This document shows positions 18,629 to 28,181 of a stretch of DNA of 43,794 nucleotides, piece by piece. How positions within the stretch are numbered: position 1 is the stretch's first letter; every line of letters begins with the position of its first letter. A program made the position numbers and the translations under genes. The DNA is taken from the NCBI GenBank assembly GCA_903887485.1, contig CAISPV010000034.1, positions 1 to 43,794 of the forward strand, given 5' to 3'. The notes beneath the pieces were generated by a model. It did not search any database and was not told where the DNA came from. It was given only the letters and a program-made list of their open reading frames with translations. This stretch comes from an uncultured Desulfobulbaceae bacterium. GTDB taxonomy: Bacteria > Desulfobacterota > Desulfobulbia > Desulfobulbales > Desulfocapsaceae.

Positions 18629-20641
18629 TTAACAAAAATCATCCTGATGATGGATCTCAAATTCCCCTGTTTCGACTGCCTGTTTCAGGAAAAAATCGAG
18701 GGTCTCTTCCACCGACTGCTCCAGGGTTATTTTTGGTTTCCAGCCCAGTAATTTTTCGGCCTTGCGAATACTTGGTTTGCGGAAACTCACATCTTCATAC
18801 CCCTTGCCATAGAAAGTCCGACTCTCGATATCTCGCATCCCGGCAAAAGGAGGAAATTTCTGGGACAGGGGATGTTGCTTGAATTTTGCCACGAGGATTT
18901 CAGCCAGCTCGCGAATGGAGGCCTCATTGTAGGGGTTGCCGATGTTGAATATATTGGACTCACAGACATTGTCTTTATTCTCAATGATGCGGAACAGGCA
19001 ATCAAGACCATCTTTTACGTCGGTAAAACACCGCTTTTGCTGGCCGCCATCCACCAGTTGGATGGGAGTGCCTTCCGCCAGATTGAGAATCAACTGGGTG
19101 ATGACCCTAGATGAACCGATACGCGCCGATGCCAGGCTGTCGAGTCGTGATCCCACCCAGTTGAAGGGGCGAAACAGGGTGAACTGTAATCCCCGGGTGG
19201 CGCCATAGGCCCAGATCACCCGGTCGAGCATCTGTTTGGAGCAGGAGTAGATCCAGCGTTGTTTGTGAATAGGGCCAAGGACCAGTTGCGAGCTGTCTTC
19301 ATCAAAGACACTGTCCTGGCACATACCATAGACCTCGGAGGTGGAAGGGAAGAGGATCCGTTTTCCGTACTTGGCACAATAGCGCACCACCCGGAGATTT
19401 TCCTCAAAATCGAGTTCAAAGACCCGTAAGGGGTTGCGGGTATATTCAGCAGGGGTGGCAATGGCCACGAGCGGCAGGATGATATCGCACCGGCGGACAT
19501 GGTATTCGATCCATTCCCGCTGGATGGAGATATCGCCTTCCGCAAAATGAAAATTCGGATTGTCCCCAAGGTGTTTGATGTACCGGGAACCAAGATCCAT
19601 GCCATGCACTTCATAGCGTCCGCTGTCCAGTAGATGCTCGGAAAGATGGCTGCCGATAAAACCGTCCGCGCCGAGGATCAGGACTGATTTCTTGCGCTTC
19701 TGGGCAAGGGTCTTTTTTACATCCGGCCCAAAATGCATCCCTTGCACCAGCGCGAGCTCAGTGACTAAGCGGTTGGCGCTGAGAAAGAGTCCTTTTTCGG
19801 TCTGTCCAGTCTTGATTTCAACGGCGCCCTGGCTGCAACTGATGACAAAAGGATGCTCGGAGATAACGGTGCCGGGTTTTGCGCCCTTGTTCTCAATCAG
19901 GGTCTCGACCTGCCAGAAGATCACCTTGCGATTTCCCAGAAAGCTGAAGGCCCCTGGATAGGGTTTTGTGACTGCCCGGACCAGGTTGCGGATCTCGTCT
20001 GCATCTTTGGTCCAGTCAATCTCACCATCTGTTGGTTTCCTGCCGCCATAATAGGAGGCAAGGCTCTTGTCCTGGGCGATTCGTGGCGCTGTGCCCTGGG
20101 CAATCTTGGGGAGCATCTCATCAAGAAGGGTTGCGCTTGCCGCCGCCATTTTGGTGTGGAGGGTGAGGGCGGTATCCTGGGAATCGATTGCTACCTTGCA
20201 CTGACCGACAATATCGCCGTCATCAGGCCGGGGTGTCATGTAATGCAGGCTGACGCCGGTCTCCTTCTCTCCATTGACCAGGGCCCAGTTGACAGGACAT
20301 CGGCCCCGGTAGCGGGGAAGCAGCGATCCATGCAGGTTCAGACATCCGGAGGCCGGAATGTCGAGAATCTCTTTGCCTATCAGATTACGATAGTAAAAGG
20401 AGAAGAGGATATCAGGCTGCATGGCCTGAATTTTTTCAATCCATAAGGGATGATTCAGGTTCTCCGGGGCATAGACCGGGATGTCATGTTGGGCGGCGAG
20501 CTCGGCTACTGAGCGAAACCAGATGTTTTCATCAGGGGCGTCGGCATGGGTGAAAATTGCAGATATCTCAAATCCGGATGCCAGAAGTTTTTCAATACCA
20601 ACGCAACCAATCGTATGATAGGCAAGGACAATAGTTTTCAT
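18629..20641 (-). CDS. arnA: Bifunctional UDP-Ara4N formyltransferase / UDP-glucuronate decarboxylase
   Basis: ArnA oxidatively decarboxylates UDP-glucuronate to the UDP-4-keto sugar and N-formylates UDP-Ara4N. The N-terminal formyltransferase (about 1-300) has [20 protein letters not shown] and the PDDGDIVGQ Asp. The C-terminal short-chain dehydrogenase (about 315-665) begins with the [15 protein letters not shown] nucleotide loop. It also has the [10 protein letters not shown] Ser/Glu pair and the [10 protein letters not shown] Tyr-x3-Lys pair. Both active sites look complete. At 670 residues it is near the 660 of E. coli. It sits between arnC and arnD in the standard order. UDP-glucuronate must come from a Ugd enzyme not encoded in this window. 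Confidence 0.97.
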   Translation of the reverse strand: MKTIVLAYHTIGCVGIEKLLASGFEISAIFTHADAPDENIWFRSVAELAAQHDIPVYAPENLNHPLWIEKIQAMQPDILFSFYYRNLIGKEILDIPASGCLNLHGSLLPRYRGRCPVNWALVNGEKETGVSLHYMTPRPDDGDIVGQCKVAIDSQDTALTLHTKMAAASATLLDEMLPKIAQGTAPRIAQDKSLASYYGGRKPTDGEIDWTKDADEIRNLVRAVTKPYPGAFSFLGNRKVIFWQVETLIENKGAKPGTVISEHPFVISCSQGAVEIKTGQTEKGLFLSANRLVTELALVQGMHFGPDVKKTLAQKRKKSVLILGADGFIGSHLSEHLLDSGRYEVHGMDLGSRYIKHLGDNPNFHFAEGDISIQREWIEYHVRRCDIILPLVAIATPAEYTRNPLRVFELDFEENLRVVRYCAKYGKRILFPSTSEVYGMCQDSVFDEDSSQLVLGPIHKQRWIYSCSKQMLDRVIWAYGATRGLQFTLFRPFNWVGSRLDSLASARIGSSRVITQLILNLAEGTPIQLVDGGQQKRCFTDVKDGLDCLFRIIENKDNVCESNIFNIGNPYNEASIRELAEILVAKFKQHPLSQKFPPFAGMRDIESRTFYGKGYEDVSFRKPSIRKAEKLLGWKPKITLEQSVEETLDFFLKQAVETGEFEIHHQDDFC

Positions 20642-20755
20642 GTTTGTTCCAGTAAAAGTATTTTGAATGAAGACTGCTTCTTGAGTCTTTATAGTCTATT
20701 GGACTGAAGTCTGTTAACAAAAAAATGCAATGAAGAATATTTGGGATGCAGTAAA

Positions 20756-21706
20756 TTATCCATCTTTCTTCCGTCCGGTGACTTCCTGAATGAAATATCG
20801 GGGTCTGTCCCTTACGTCATGATAAATGCGGCCAATATATTCCCCCAAAAGGCCCATGGCGATAAACTGGGCGCCGATAAAAAAATAAACGAGGGCAAAC
20901 AGAGTGAAAACACCATTGGCTGCCCATTCAGCGCCATGGATAAACCGCAGAATCAGGATCAATATCCCAAATCCAAAGCCGGTAGCCGAAATGATCCCGC
21001 CGACAATCGACAGCAGGCGCAATGGATAGGTGGTCATGGTGGTAACCAGATCAAACATCAGGGAAAGCAGTTTGCCAAAGCTGTACTTGGATTCGCCCAA
21101 GGTGCGCGCGGCATGTTCCACTTCAACCTCTGTGGTTGTCCGGGCAAAACTGTTGGCCAGCACCGGAATAAAGGTGGAGCGCTCATGACACATGAGCATG
21201 GCCTCCACAATATGCCGCTTGTACACCCTGAGCATGCAGCCATAATCGTGCATCATGACCCCGGTTGCCTTCTGCACCGCGCGGTTGATAATGGCCGATG
21301 AGGTTTTACGAAAGAAGGAATCGCTCCGCCTGGCCCGGATCGTGCCGACTACATCATAGTCCATGGCAATGGCGACCAGACGGGGGATCTCTTCCGGTGG
21401 ATTCTGGAGATCGGCATCAAGGGTGACGATCCAGTCGCCGCGGACATGCGAGAATCCGGCCATAATTGCGTTGTGCTGGCCATAGTTGCGATTGAGCAGG
21501 ACGCCAACGATCTCATCGGGGTTATCAGCGGCGGCCTTGCGGATGATCGCTGCCGATTGATCTTTTGAGCCGTCATCAATAAAGATAATCTCAAATGATC
21601 TGGCCATCTGCCGGCAACTGGCCAGGGTTCGAGGGATCAACTCACCCAGACAGGCCTCTTCATTGTACACAGGGATAACAATAGATATTTGCGGATTTTC
21701 TTTCAT
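20756..21706 (-). CDS. arnC: Undecaprenyl-phosphate Ara4FN transferase
   Basis: ArnC is a GT2 membrane glycosyltransferase that moves Ara4FN from UDP to undecaprenyl phosphate on the cytoplasmic face. The nucleotide-sugar motifs are [29 protein letters not shown] and [16 protein letters not shown]. Two C-terminal membrane segments (about 225-250 and 260-290) and the stretch [18 protein letters not shown] are typical of ArnC. The 316 residues agree with the family (about 322). It lies 34 bases downstream of arnB. The roughly 114 bases before arnA are larger than usual for this cluster and show no clear structure. Confidence 0.96.
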   Translation of the reverse strand: MKENPQISIVIPVYNEEACLGELIPRTLASCRQMARSFEIIFIDDGSKDQSAAIIRKAAADNPDEIVGVLLNRNYGQHNAIMAGFSHVRGDWIVTLDADLQNPPEEIPRLVAIAMDYDVVGTIRARRSDSFFRKTSSAIINRAVQKATGVMMHDYGCMLRVYKRHIVEAMLMCHERSTFIPVLANSFARTTTEVEVEHAARTLGESKYSFGKLLSLMFDLVTTMTTYPLRLLSIVGGIISATGFGFGILILILRFIHGAEWAANGVFTLFALVYFFIGAQFIAMGLLGEYIGRIYHDVRDRPRYFIQEVTGRKKDG

Positions 21707-21740
21707 AACAGCATCCTGCCCTCCCCAGAAATTACTCTTG

Positions 21741-22895
21741 TTATCCTTTCAGGAGACAATCCTTGATTGCCTCGACCACATCAGTCACATCGCTTTCAGT
21801 CATGTCAGGGAACAGTGGCAGCGAGCAGATGCGTTCAGAATTCCACTCGGTGTTGGGCAACATCCCTTCCCGCATCCCCATCTCTTCCCGATAATATTTC
21901 TGGAGGTGGATGGCACGAAAGTGGAGGCCGGTTCCGATATTCCTTTGTTTCAGCCCTTCCATGAACTGATCCCGCCCGAACCCGGTTTTTTTGCTCTGGA
22001 CACGAACTATAAAAAGGTGCCAGCTATGGACATGCGGATAATCGGGAATCGCCAGCGGCGTGAGTTCATCAATGTCTGCAAGCGCCTGTTGATAAAGGGC
22101 TGCCAGTTCGGTTCGCCGTTTATTCAAGGCCGCCACTCTTTCCAGTTGTTTAACGCCAAGGACGGCGAGCATATCAGGAAGATTGTATTTATAGCCGGGC
22201 GCCACGACCTGCGCCTGGGGAGAACGGCCCTGGCTCGAGCGGTCATGGGCATCGACTCCAAGACCATGAAATTTCAGACTGCGTACCTTGGCCAGCAGTG
22301 TGGGATCATCGGAACAGACCATTCCTCCCTCGCCGCTGGTGATGTTTTTTATGGGATGAAAGGAGAAAATCGCGGTTCCTGTCCTGCCGATGGGTTCATC
22401 CCCGTATGCAGTGCCGATGGCATGGGCGGCGTCTTCAATAAGCGGGATGGCGTACTGGGCGGCGAGTTGCCGCAGCGGGGTCAGATCCACCGGGGCCCCT
22501 GCGTAGTGGACCGGAATAATCGCCTTGGTCCGTTCGGTGATTTTCTCGCGAACAGCAGCGGCGTTCATCATCAGGGTGTTGCGGTCAACATCAACAAAGA
22601 TCGGTGTCGCTCCGGCCAGGACAATCAGATTGACGGTGGAAACCCAGGTCATGGACGGGGTGATGACTTCATCACCAGGCCCGATATTTAAAGCCTTGAG
22701 CACCACGTGCATGCCGGCGGTTGCGGAGGTCAGGGCAACTGCGCCCTGGCAGCCGGTATATTCGCAGATCCGTTGTTCAAACAAGGCGTTCCAGGGGCCA
22801 GTGGTGATCCAACCTGAACGCATGACCTCGGCCACGGCGGCAATATCTTCTTCGGTAATCGAGGGTCTGGAAAAGGGAAGAAAATCTGTACGCAT
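21741..22895 (-). CDS. arnB: UDP-Ara4N:oxoglutarate aminotransferase
   Basis: ArnB is a PLP enzyme that transaminates the UDP-4-keto-pentose made by ArnA, with glutamate as donor. [28 protein letters not shown], the PLP-phosphate [12 protein letters not shown] and the Schiff-base lysine K183 in [17 protein letters not shown] are conserved. N-terminal [18 protein letters not shown] matches ArnB. At 384 residues it is full length. It is 156 bases downstream of arnT, and that gap holds two perfect hairpins. In enterobacteria arnB heads the operon; here arnT and the two-component genes precede it, an unusual order. Confidence 0.96.
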   Translation of the reverse strand: MRTDFLPFSRPSITEEDIAAVAEVMRSGWITTGPWNALFEQRICEYTGCQGAVALTSATAGMHVVLKALNIGPGDEVITPSMTWVSTVNLIVLAGATPIFVDVDRNTLMMNAAAVREKITERTKAIIPVHYAGAPVDLTPLRQLAAQYAIPLIEDAAHAIGTAYGDEPIGRTGTAIFSFHPIKNITSGEGGMVCSDDPTLLAKVRSLKFHGLGVDAHDRSSQGRSPQAQVVAPGYKYNLPDMLAVLGVKQLERVAALNKRRTELAALYQQALADIDELTPLAIPDYPHVHSWHLFIVRVQSKKTGFGRDQFMEGLKQRNIGTGLHFRAIHLQKYYREEMGMREGMLPNTEWNSERICSLPLFPDMTESDVTDVVEAIKDCLLKG

Positions 22896-22948
22896 GGGAT
22901 TTGTTGGCTCCTGGTATGTTTATTGGCTTATGTTATTTGCCGGACGCC

Positions 22949-23043
22949 GCATCCAAGAGACAGCCGGAACAGATTGGCTGTCTCTTGGATGCGTCATAAG
23001 AATCCGTAAAATCAGTGAGCAAGAAAAGCTTTGCTCACTGATT
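22949..23043 (-). promoter_or_regulatory. Two perfect hairpins between arnT and arnB
   Basis: A 13-bp perfect stem (23010-23022 with 23031-23043, 8-base loop) is followed in the transcribed direction by a 17-bp perfect stem (22976-22992 with 22949-22965, 10-base loop). Neither is followed by a T-run on the minus strand, so they are not ordinary terminators. They may tune mRNA stability or separate arnT expression from the arnBCAD part. Confidence 0.75.
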
Positions 23044-23051
23044 AACGGTTT

Positions 23052-24800
23052 CTAAAATGTAGCGAAAATATAGCCGTCTTGGCCGCTTTCATCAATGGTT
23101 TTCGGGTTAGGCAGTTGCGGTATCCATTGACGATAATTTCTGGCCCTGGCGATCAGGATTGTCTTTCCTTGATGGGCAAGGATCTTGGCCCTGAGTTGAC
23201 TCAGATGAAGCAAGCGGCCCTCAGCATCTTTATAGCCAAGGCCATAGGTGACTTCGCCGGCATCATGGACCAGCAGGATATCCGCCCGTTGCAGGTACCA
23301 GCAGACTGCCCGCAGTGATTCTTCATCGGAGAGAATGATCGTGTCAGCGTTGACTGCCTTTTTATGTGCAAGCAACAGAGCGCCCGGCGATTTTTTTTCG
23401 ATGGTCTGATCGGGCATCAGAAAGGGGACCATGCAGAGGAGTAAGGCTGGAGCCAGACCAAACAGGATAACTTTTTTGTTCCAGTTTTGTGTCCGACCGG
23501 CAGCCAGCGGCAACAGGGCCATGATCAGAAGACCGGCCAAGGCAGCCAGTCCTTGCCAGGTCTTGGTGTAGGGAGCCTCGATACCGTTTATGCCGATAAA
23601 TTGGATCAGGAAGAAGGCCAGGGGTAAAAGGCCAAAGATGAAGACTGCTACTCCGGCGCCGATCTGAAATGGACGGAACCGGTTCGCCCGCAACAGAGAA
23701 AGGAGGCCGATACTGACCAGGATGGCAAAGGGCGGAAAGCAGGGCAGGATATAGGTCAAGAGTTTGCCCGAGGAGATCGAAAAAAAGAGAAAGGGCAGGC
23801 AGAACCAGGCCAGGCAAAAGTGCACGAGCTGCCTGGTCTCGTGGCCTTGGGTGCTCCTGCGTAAACCGATCCCGGCGGCAGGGAGCAAAAAAGTCCAAGG
23901 CAGGAACATGACAGGAGCGGTTATAAAAAAGAACCAGAATGGTTCGGAGTGCTGGGCCTCTTGAGCCCCCCCCAGAAAACGGCGGACATGCTCATGCCAG
24001 AAAAAGAAATTCCAGAAATCCGGTTCCTGGTGGTGAATAGCCAGGCTCCAGGGCAGGGCAGTAAGGAAGGCGATGATGAGCGGCAACCAGGCGAGGCCTA
24101 CGAGATCGCGCCAGCGCCGCTGCCAGACAAGATAAGCACCCATGGTCAGGGCTGGCACGACCAGGGCCAGAAAGCCCTTGATCAGGAAGGCGAGACCGCA
24201 ACCGAGACCGGCTGCGACCAGAAACCACCGCTGGCGGGAAGAGCCACGCGTGGCCTGGCTGGCCAGGAAGAAACAGACCATGGTCAAGGTGAGAGCGGTG
24301 GCGAGCATGGAATCGAGGACGCCGAAGGTGCCAATCACGGGCACCTCGATACTGGTGAGGAAGACCAGGGCGGCAATGGGCCCGGCCCATATTTCATCGC
24401 GGGGGCAGGCCTGGCGGATCAGCAGCATGATGAGCAGGGCGCTGAGCCCGACACTCAAGGCTGAGGGCAGACGAATGGCAAACTCGTTTTCGCCGAATGC
24501 CAGGATCGAGGCACTGTTAAGCCAGTAACCCAAGGGTGGCTTCTCAAAATAGCGCAGACCATTGAGATGGGGGCTGATCCAGTTGCCGGTAGAGATCATC
24601 TCCCGAGGGATGGCACCGTAGCGGGTTTCATCCGGCTCCATGAGCGGCCTGATCCCTAACGGCAGCAGGTAGATACAGAGAAAGAGGCCCAGTAAGAAGA
24701 TATAGAGTTTGCGTTGTGTGGTCATAAATAATGGGGAAGTGAAATCGTTTTGTTGGCAGGGATTCAAGGCGATTCTGTTGTCTGGAAGGTCCTGTTTCAT
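23052..24800 (-). CDS. arnT: Undecaprenyl-phosphate-Ara4N:lipid A transferase
   Basis: ArnT is a GT83-type inner-membrane transferase that puts L-Ara4N on lipid A phosphates at the periplasmic face, lowering negative charge and giving cationic peptide resistance. About 12 membrane helices are present. The first periplasmic loop PLMEPDETRYGAIPREMI, with the catalytic-type DETRY, and HLNGLRYFEKPPLGYWLN match the family. ATG 24800 overlaps the sensor-kinase stop by four bases and has GAGG upstream, so I use it (582 residues). ATG 24725 (557 residues) is nearer the usual 550 but lacks a ribosome site. The long C-terminal periplasmic part is complete. Confidence 0.93.
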   Translation of the reverse strand: MKQDLPDNRIALNPCQQNDFTSPLFMTTQRKLYIFLLGLFLCIYLLPLGIRPLMEPDETRYGAIPREMISTGNWISPHLNGLRYFEKPPLGYWLNSASILAFGENEFAIRLPSALSVGLSALLIMLLIRQACPRDEIWAGPIAALVFLTSIEVPVIGTFGVLDSMLATALTLTMVCFFLASQATRGSSRQRWFLVAAGLGCGLAFLIKGFLALVVPALTMGAYLVWQRRWRDLVGLAWLPLIIAFLTALPWSLAIHHQEPDFWNFFFWHEHVRRFLGGAQEAQHSEPFWFFFITAPVMFLPWTFLLPAAGIGLRRSTQGHETRQLVHFCLAWFCLPFLFFSISSGKLLTYILPCFPPFAILVSIGLLSLLRANRFRPFQIGAGVAVFIFGLLPLAFFLIQFIGINGIEAPYTKTWQGLAALAGLLIMALLPLAAGRTQNWNKKVILFGLAPALLLCMVPFLMPDQTIEKKSPGALLLAHKKAVNADTIILSDEESLRAVCWYLQRADILLVHDAGEVTYGLGYKDAEGRLLHLSQLRAKILAHQGKTILIARARNYRQWIPQLPNPKTIDESGQDGYIFATF

Positions 24801-26236
24801 GACAGATCGGCCTCAGTGAAAGAAAAATGTGATGGACATCTTTCTTGTTGCTGTTCGGGAAGACAGATGCGGAAGGCACTGCCTTGACCCGGTGCGCTTA
24901 CAAGCTCGATATGTCCACCGTGGATCGTGACCGCCCACTTGGCAATGGCCAGGCCCAGACCTGAGCTGCCTGTGTCCCGGGAGCGGACCTTGTCCACCCG
25001 GTAAAAACGGTCGAAGATCCGTTCCTGGTGTTCCGGGGCGATACCCGGCCCTGAGTCGGAAATCTCTATAAAACAACCCTGTTGATCCTTGTCAACCAGG
25101 ATCTGGATGGCTCCTTTCTCCGGGGAGTATTGAATAGCGTTATAGAGGATATTGGCAAAGGCCTGACGGAAGATGTCCCGGTCAAGACAGACATGGCAGG
25201 ATTGTTTGATCGTCAAGGATAGTTCCTGTTTTTTTTCTTCGGCAAGCACTTCGAGCCGTGCTGTCTCGTCCTGGATGACTCCGCCGAGTTCCAGTTTTGC
25301 AAGCGCCGGATGAATCATGTCGCTATCGGATCGGGCCAGGGCCAGAAGGTCACTTACCAGACGACTCATCTTGTCCACCTCTTCAAGCATGCTGGCAATG
25401 GTTTCCTGGTAGTCGTGGACGTTCATGGGGGTGCGCAGGGCCATTTCACCGACACTGTGCATGGCTGACAAGGGGGTGCGCAGTTCATGGGAGGCATCGT
25501 CGGTAAACTGGCGCATCTGCTTGAAAGAGTGGTCGAGTTTGCCGAGGAGATGGTTAAAGGCCAGGGAAAGATGCCCCAGCTCATCGTTGACGTTTTCCAC
25601 CGGCAGCCGTTCATGGAGACGATCTGCAGAGATGGTCTTCATCCGGGTGATGATCTTCTGCAGTGGCGACAGTACCCGTCCTGCCATAAAATAACCGCCA
25701 GCCCAGGCCAGCAGAAGAACCAGGGGGAAACAAAGGGTCTGGATCAGCAGCAGGTGCCACATCTCTTTGGCGAAATGTTCGGTGGTGCGGCCCACCCTGA
25801 TCACCACATCCACTCCTTCGATCTGCCGGACTTCCTGCATCATCAGCAGTTTTCGGCCATCTGTCAGTTGCAGGGTATGAAACGTCCGTGCTTTATCGAC
25901 CGGCGTCAGGGATGCCGACGGCAGGCTGAAATCCGTCTGGGTAAAGTTCCGGTAAATCAGGACGCCATCCAGATGGGAGGCGGCAATCCAGTAGTTCTGT
26001 TTGGTGCTTCCCTGATGTCCTCTCCATACAAAATGGCCATCCGGGGCCAGTTTCAGAAAAATCTTGACCACCTCTTCGGCCTCTTCCTGCAGATTGGTCT
26101 TGAGTTCAACGGTGAGCTGGCGCCACAGGAACATCTGCGTGGAAAGAATGTAGGCGCCAAGGGTGAACACCAGGACACCGAGATGCCACAGGGTGATCCG
26201 GGTGCGGATCGACTGGGTGATGTGGCGCAGGGTCAT
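24797..26236 (-). CDS. Sensor histidine kinase of the arn operon (PmrB-like)
   Basis: A 479-residue membrane kinase. TM1 spans about 15-38, a periplasmic sensor about 39-158 and TM2 about 161-186. These are followed by HAMP (about 187-240), HisKA with phospho-acceptor His250 in DASHELRTPLSAM, and a HATPase domain with NILYNAIQYSP, DSGPGIAPEHQERIF and GSSGLGLAIAKW. The layout is that of PmrB, QseC and CusS relatives. The sensor contains no obvious ExxE iron motif as in Salmonella PmrB. Start and stop overlap the regulator and arnT by four bases each, so kinase and arnT are translationally coupled. The stimulus is unknown. Confidence 0.93.
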   Translation of the reverse strand: MTLRHITQSIRTRITLWHLGVLVFTLGAYILSTQMFLWRQLTVELKTNLQEEAEEVVKIFLKLAPDGHFVWRGHQGSTKQNYWIAASHLDGVLIYRNFTQTDFSLPSASLTPVDKARTFHTLQLTDGRKLLMMQEVRQIEGVDVVIRVGRTTEHFAKEMWHLLLIQTLCFPLVLLLAWAGGYFMAGRVLSPLQKIITRMKTISADRLHERLPVENVNDELGHLSLAFNHLLGKLDHSFKQMRQFTDDASHELRTPLSAMHSVGEMALRTPMNVHDYQETIASMLEEVDKMSRLVSDLLALARSDSDMIHPALAKLELGGVIQDETARLEVLAEEKKQELSLTIKQSCHVCLDRDIFRQAFANILYNAIQYSPEKGAIQILVDKDQQGCFIEISDSGPGIAPEHQERIFDRFYRVDKVRSRDTGSSGLGLAIAKWAVTIHGGHIELVSAPGQGSAFRICLPEQQQERCPSHFSFTEADLS

Positions 26237-26919
26237 GATTCTTCTCTTTTCATGATGAAACCAACGCCGCGGATGGTATGGATGAGTTTTTCAGGAAAAT
26301 CCTTGTCAATCTTTCGGCGCAGGCGTGCCATGTGGACATCAATGACGTTGTCCAGTGGAGTTGCCCGCGTGGTTTCCTGCCAGAGATCGCGGGCGATCAT
26401 CCCCCTGGTGACAAACCGGCCCTGATGGCGCACCAGATAGGTCAGCAGGTCGAATTCCTTGGAGGTCAACTCCAGGGCCTGTCCATCGCGATGGGCCTCG
26501 CGGGTCACCAGATCCAGATCCAGGCCGCCAAACTGGAGATTGAAGATCTGTTCGCTCCTGCCGCGGCGGAGCAGGACCCGGATGCGGGCCAGGAGTTCGC
26601 TGGTGGCAAAGGGCTTGATCATGTAGTCGTCGGCGCCGCCGTCGAGCCCTGTAATCCGGTCTTCGACTGTGTCCCGGGCGGTAAGGATCAGGACCAGGGT
26701 CTGTTTGTCGCGGCGGCGCAGTGCTTCGAGAATTTCCAGGCCACTGCGCCCTGGCAGCATAAGATCGAGGATCACCACATCAAAGACCTCGGTGTTGATC
26801 AGGAAAAATCCCTCTTCACCGGTCACGACCGCATCAACGCTGTACCCTTCCTCTTCCAGGATCTGTTTCAGGGAGTGGGCAATTTTTATCTCATCTTCGA
26901 TGATTAAAATTTTATGCAT
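26233..26919 (-). CDS. OmpR-family response regulator of the arn operon (PmrA-like)
   Basis: A 228-residue regulator. The receiver domain (1-115) has acidic D9, phospho-acceptor D52 in ILDLMLPGRSG, and the switch Lys in MIKPFATSELLARI. The C-terminal winged helix (about 128-225) ends with VDVHMARLRRKIDKD and IRGVGFIMKR. I choose ATG 26919 because AAGAAGG lies upstream and MHKILIIEDE is the usual start; the in-frame ATG at 26958 adds 13 unlike residues. It is first in the operon, so it is probably autoregulated. A 16-bp palindrome 50 bases upstream is a candidate operator. Confidence 0.94.
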   Translation of the reverse strand: MHKILIIEDEIKIAHSLKQILEEEGYSVDAVVTGEEGFFLINTEVFDVVILDLMLPGRSGLEILEALRRRDKQTLVLILTARDTVEDRITGLDGGADDYMIKPFATSELLARIRVLLRRGRSEQIFNLQFGGLDLDLVTREAHRDGQALELTSKEFDLLTYLVRHQGRFVTRGMIARDLWQETTRATPLDNVIDVHMARLRRKIDKDFPEKLIHTIRGVGFIMKREES

Positions 26920-26969
26920 GGTGCCTTCTTTGGTAACGGAATGGGTGGAGGAGGACAACTGACGTCTTT

Positions 26970-26985
26970 CTGAAGATATCTTCAG
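26970..26985. promoter_or_regulatory. 16-bp perfect palindrome in the divergent promoter region
   Basis: CTGAAGATATCTTCAG reads identically on both strands. It lies 50 bases before the regulator start and 166 bases before uppP. It fits a dimeric repressor or regulator site. PmrA boxes are usually direct repeats, so its owner is uncertain. Confidence 0.5.
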
Positions 26986-27062
26986 GTTGTTGTATTTTAT
27001 CTTGAGACTGACAGATTACCGTATGGAGATGGTTCGGTAAAGAAACATGATAGGAAAGAGGG

Positions 27063-27090
27063 TTGACTTGTTCTCGTTTTCGGATAGTGT
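27063..27090 (+). promoter_or_regulatory. Possible promoter for uppP
   Basis: TTGACT (27063-27068), a 16-base spacer and a poor TAGTGT (27085-27090) lie about 60 bases upstream of uppP. The -35 is good and the -10 weak, so this is tentative. The rest of the 26920-27150 gap is AT-rich without a better candidate. Confidence 0.3.
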
Positions 27091-27150
27091 CATGTTTTTA
27101 TATGTGGGTATTGGAAAATTTTCTCTATTTTAAGGAAGGAAACTGTTGAT

Positions 27151-28149
27151 ATGGAAAAGCAGAAGAGGTCTTTCCGCTGGTTTGTTGTCGTCCTGCTGGG
27201 ATTTGTGGTCGTTATCAGTGTGATGGCCGTGCCGGCTGTTTATTGTGGCAATAATAAAGACGTCCCTGGCGCGCTCGCTGCAGGAATATCGGCGCGTCCC
27301 CTCAGCCTTTGGGACGCCGCAATCCTGGGGGTGGTGGAAGGCGTCACCGAATATCTGCCGGTGAGCTCCACCGGCCATCTGCTCCTGACCGAGCACATCC
27401 TGGGCCTTGCCCACGATCCTGCAAGCAAACGGGTGGCCAACGCCTATGCCATTGTTATTCAGGCCGGGGCGATTCTGGCCGTGCTGGGACTCTATCGAAA
27501 TCGGATCAGGCAGATGCTTTTGGGGTTGCTTGGTAAGGATGCCAAAGGGCTCGCCCTGGTCTGGAATCTGGTGATTGCTTTTTTGCCGGCGGTCGTGATC
27601 GGACTGTTGCTTGAGGATGTGATCAAGGGACGATTATTCGGGATTTGGCCGGTGACCGCGGCCTGGCTTGCAGGGGGGATATTTATCCTTTTTCTGGACA
27701 AGAAGCGCCCGCATGAATTATCCGGTGACGGCCGGATCGGTTTGTCGATTGAGAGTTTTGGGTGGCGGCAGGCATTAGGGATTGGTCTGATGCAATGCGC
27801 GGCCCTGTGGCCTGGGGTCAGCCGTAGTCTGGCGACGATTGCCGGGGGATTGCTTATGGGCGCGGAACTGACAGCGGCAGTGGAGTTCAGCTTTTTACTG
27901 GGACTGATGACCCTGGGCGCGGCCACCATGTATGAAGCATACAAGAACGGCCATATGATTGTGGCAAGTTTTGGCTTGATTGGGCCGTTGCTGGGGTTTT
28001 TCTGCGCCTTTGTCTCCGCCTGGATCTCGATCAAATGGATGGTCAGTTTTCTGCAACGGCGGGGGTTCGCGCTGTTTGGCTGGTATCGGATTGTCCTGGC
28101 CCTGGTTGTGGCCGTAGTGCTGCTGTCTGGACTTGGCTTGCAGTCCTGA
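27151..28149 (+). CDS. uppP: Undecaprenyl-diphosphatase UppP (BacA) with N-terminal extension
   Basis: UppP dephosphorylates undecaprenyl diphosphate to recycle the lipid carrier. The catalytic motifs are EGVTEYLPVSSTGHLLL (about residues 65-81) and PGVSRSLAT (Arg in the second motif), with about eight membrane helices. The 332 residues exceed the usual 265-275. The extra 50 or so at the N-terminus contain a hydrophobic helix (about 8-30) ending near AVPAVYCG, then a short polar linker. This resembles a signal peptide or additional membrane anchor. AAGGAAGG precedes the ATG. It is divergent from the arn operon, which uses the same carrier, so co-regulation is plausible. Confidence 0.93.
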   Translation: MEKQKRSFRWFVVVLLGFVVVISVMAVPAVYCGNNKDVPGALAAGISARPLSLWDAAILGVVEGVTEYLPVSSTGHLLLTEHILGLAHDPASKRVANAYAIVIQAGAILAVLGLYRNRIRQMLLGLLGKDAKGLALVWNLVIAFLPAVVIGLLLEDVIKGRLFGIWPVTAAWLAGGIFILFLDKKRPHELSGDGRIGLSIESFGWRQALGIGLMQCAALWPGVSRSLATIAGGLLMGAELTAAVEFSFLLGLMTLGAATMYEAYKNGHMIVASFGLIGPLLGFFCAFVSAWISIKWMVSFLQRRGFALFGWYRIVLALVVAVVLLSGLGLQS

Positions 28150-28181
28150 CCGTGACTTTTCTCTGAAGGAGGGTGTTGCCC

